A stretch of DNA of 64,000 bases from Coptis chinensis (Eukaryota; Streptophyta; Magnoliopsida; Ranunculales; Ranunculaceae), in NCBI GenBank assembly GCA_015680905.1, contig CM027383.1:90168501-90232500 (forward strand). The letters are read 5' to 3'. The notes beneath the pieces were generated by a model. That model searched no databases, was not told the origin of the DNA, and saw nothing but the letters and a program-made list of their open reading frames with translations. The stretch's first letter is position 1; every line of letters begins with the position of its first letter. A program made the position numbers and the translations under genes. Positions 61,862 through 64,000 of the stretch are shown in pieces.

Positions 61862-62893
61862 TTAAGCATCATCATCATCCTCTTCATAGGACCAAGGCTC
61901 TTTTGCGTCCTGCCACGCTATAATAACTTGCCAAGCCCTTCGCCGTGTGTCATCCACCTGTGCTAACCTGTCTAGTGTTACTCAGTCTGATGGGGTGTAA
62001 AGAGCAACCAAATAAGATTGCACGTGCCATCCCAGCCAAGTCATAACTCGAAATGAACGAACCACGCAATTGGTGGGTCTCATGACTTCAACCCTTTTCC
62101 AATCCGTGAACTGGGTACAGAATACAGGTAAACAACCACGCATGATACGGCAAACCAAAACAGGCATAAGAAGATACTTATGCCTCATGTTATGGGCTCT
62201 CTTTAGACTAGCCACTAAAACTCTGGGAATGTCATATAGGCGACGTCCCCGCCTAAAAAGCAAGGAAAACGCGTCATCGCCAGTACTATTTGAAGTAAAC
62301 TGCCACTCCCCTAAAATATTCATCAGGATGAATAACATGGTGGTGCCTACATTCAGGGACAGGCTACCAAGGGCTATGTTATATCGCCTTTGGTCCATTA
62401 TACGAAACACCCCTCCCCCATAATACTTGTGGAAATATGCATAGTCAAATAGGTATGCATTATCAGTCATTTATCCCCTCGTGTGTGTAGGATTAGGCAA
62501 AGGCAATCCTGAAACCAAAGCTACCAAATTCTTACTGAATTCTAGTGGCGTGTCATCAACTACGATGAAGAATTGTTGTTCTCCATCTTGGTTACAATAG
62601 AAATTAACATTATTGTAGAAATAAGCAGTAAGCTGAGGTGAGTACGAGTCATCATCACTTACTAGTAGATGTTGCCATCCTAACTGTAAGATCCTGTCGC
62701 GGAACCAACCTCCATAGGTCTCACTTCCCAACAAGTCTTCGAAAGACTGCTCAGGTATGACTGTAGGAGATGTCATCACAAAACTACTCTCTAGAAAAGG
62801 TGCAAACGATCCTGGAACAACCCACAAAAATCAGATTTTTAGCCTGCCCGGAGGTCGTGGTGCGCGGTGGTGCTCAAATTTAGCCTTTGGCAT
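61862..62893 (-). pseudogene. Extra (env-position) Athila ORF with three in-frame stops
   Basis: The ATG at 62891-62893 starts MPKAKFEHHRAPRPPGR. One reading frame can be followed to a stop at 61862-61864, interrupted by three stops (near 62834, 62471-62473 and 61979-61981). Recognisable parts: FRDRILQLGWQHLLVSDDDSY, YFYNNVNFYCNQ, MDQRRYNIALGSLSLNVGTTM, RHKYLLMPVLVCRIM and a C-terminal Asp/Glu tail (YEEDDDDA). It resembles the protein annotated in plants as putative plant transposon protein domain, found with Athila elements between pol and the 3' LTR. An envelope role has been proposed for ORFs in this place, but no signal peptide or clear membrane segment is visible here. Function unknown. 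Confidence 0.75.
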
Positions 62894-63578
62894 GGTAGGT
62901 CGCTTCAAGTGCAAATGGAGTAACAGTGTCAGTATAAGCAGCCGCCACAATTTGTCTTGGGAGGCGGGGTCGGCTTCATGTGTTTCGAAGGGGGTGAAGT
63001 GAAAAATAAAAGGAAAAATTGGAGGTTTAAGGTGAAAGATGAAAGTGAGATGTGTGGGTTTTGTGTGGAGAATGAAGGAAGTTTATATAGGGTTTTAGTT
63101 TCTAAAATGGATTAACAAGTTGCCAAAAAATTTAAGGCAATTGCCATAAACAAAATATTTCCAAAACCTAGAACGAAAACAACCCATATTCCTTATTCCA
63201 AAACAAACTTAATATCTTTTAGATTGGATTTAGAATAGCAACTTCTTAACTCATTGAAATTTCATCCTACCACAATATCTAATCATAACCATGCCAATAT
63301 TGGCAACATTCCCAACAATCATCGCAAAATTACTTCTAAACTTGTGGATTATATAAAAACCATGCTAAAAGAAATAATACCACCCCAAACAATTCAGGAA
63401 GGTGGGATTAACGCAAAAATCATCGCATAATTTGAAAAGAACCAAATTAAATTAAAAATCGAAATTCAAATACAATTAACTACCGAATTCAAATTTAACT
63501 ACTGAATTCAACAACTTAACATCCGAACTAATAAAAGCAATAAAAAGAACATCAAAGCAACAAATATTTCCTAAACAA
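62894..63578 (-). promoter_or_regulatory. Upstream region and leader of the extra Athila ORF
   Basis: On the minus strand CTATATAAAC (63081-63090) is followed by a CT- and CA-rich leader (CTTCCTTCATTCTCC, CACACAAAACC). An upstream ATG at about 62980 (MKPTPPPK) makes a short upstream ORF. The rest is AT-rich without coding. The layout is that of a plant core promoter. Confidence 0.55.
63081..63090 (-). promoter_or_regulatory. TATA box upstream of the extra Athila ORF
   Basis: CTATATAAAC on the minus strand, about 190 nt before the ATG at 62893. A start site near 63055 is predicted. Confidence 0.6.
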
Positions 63579-64000
63579 CTAGCCATGTGATGAAGATGGA
63601 CCCTGGGATAAAGATTGGGCTTGGGATGAAGATGGGCCCGAGCCATCCGTCCTTCGGGGACAGCACTCATGCCTCACAGGCGCCTTCTTAGAAGAAGAAC
63701 CCCCCATGGGTGGCATGCACTCTAGAATCTCTACTCGGAATCGGCGATGTGCTTCCATCTGTGCCTTCATTTCTACCCAATGCGCATCCTGACGCTAGAC
63801 GAGAGTCTCCATATTATATTGGAGATCCTTCCCACCATCGTTGAGCTGTTCATAACTCGTCTGAAGGTTCTTTTGTTTATTTTGAATTATAATCTGCCTA
63901 GCCCATAAATATTCACAAATACCATAAATGCAACGTAAGCCACTATGCAGCACTGACATGTGTTCTAAATCAGAAGTACACCTCTCTAAGGCATTTTCAT
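63579..64000 (-). pseudogene. C-terminal part of an upstream Athila ORF, cut by window end
   Basis: One frame can be followed from the window edge: LERCTSDLEHMSVLHSG, then CIYGICEYLWARQ, NLQTSYEQLND and, after one stop (at about 63796-63798), RQDAHWVEMKAQMEAHRRFRVEILECM and a Ser/Gln/Pro-rich tail. A Gln/Glu/Met-rich helical end like this is common at the C-terminus of Athila-associated ORFs. It lies upstream of, and separate from, the ORF at 61862-62893. Identity is otherwise unknown. Confidence 0.55.

Noticed and set aside
61982..62470. Envelope glycoprotein gene
   Set aside because: Its position is that of env-like ORFs, but I see no signal peptide, fusion peptide or C-terminal membrane anchor.
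1..64000. New defence or biosynthetic gene cluster
   Set aside because: Apart from CHX every recognisable protein belongs to a known transposon class. No set of neighbouring non-transposon genes is present.

Overview
The window is nuclear DNA of a flowering plant, most likely a eudicot: AT-rich, low gene density, plant LTR-retrotransposon lineages (Athila, Tat, Tork-like and Ale-like copia), plant LINEs with DUF4283-type ORF1 and RNase H, hAT transposons, plant-type introns and one plant CHX antiporter. The species cannot be named from the sequence alone.

The only intact ordinary gene I can support is a 778-codon, single-exon cation/H+ exchanger (29622-31958, minus). Nearly everything else is nested, decayed transposable elements. 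Left to right: (1) 1-6814, a minus-strand Athila-type Ty3/gypsy element with decayed gag, protease and reverse transcriptase (RT), whose RT runs straight into an LTR cut by the window edge. (2) About 6815-22205, a minus-strand Tat-clade Ty3/gypsy element. It carries gag, protease, RT, RNase H and integrase, plus a plus-strand (antisense) coiled-coil ORF between integrase and the missing 3' LTR. A 3470-bp solo LTR sits in an intron of that antisense ORF, and a 3381-bp hAT transposon splits the protease. (3) 22206-22910, a LINE endonuclease fragment abutting the Tat 5' LTR. (4) 23641-29086, a Tork/TNT1-like copia element with both LTRs, killed mainly by nonsense codons of C-to-T or G-to-A type. 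(5) The CHX gene and its flanks. (6) 33252-33780, a hAT-like MITE, then a LINE RNase H fragment. (7) 34484-38741, a second copia element holding a 369-bp solo LTR and cut off by an Athila-like LTR start at 38742. (8) 38742-43279, LTR-derived and repetitive DNA with a 329-bp hAT MITE. (9) 43280-52039, a plus-strand Athila derivative that has LTRs, a primer-binding site and gag but no pol. (10) 52040-64000, a minus-strand Athila element with a 3' LTR hit by a truncated LINE, a full-length LINE (55069-60930, 16-bp target duplication), and a broken extra ORF with its own TATA promoter and a putative 3' UTR intron.

The most unusual items are: a run of four bulged hairpins with compensatory base changes in the Tat element (12356-12562); the spliced antisense ORF of that element and its solo-LTR-filled intron; the gag-only Athila derivative; and the extra Athila ORF with an apparent internal promoter and intron. 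I found no CRISPR array, rRNA, tRNA or bacterial-type operon. Nothing here amounts to a clearly new multi-gene system.
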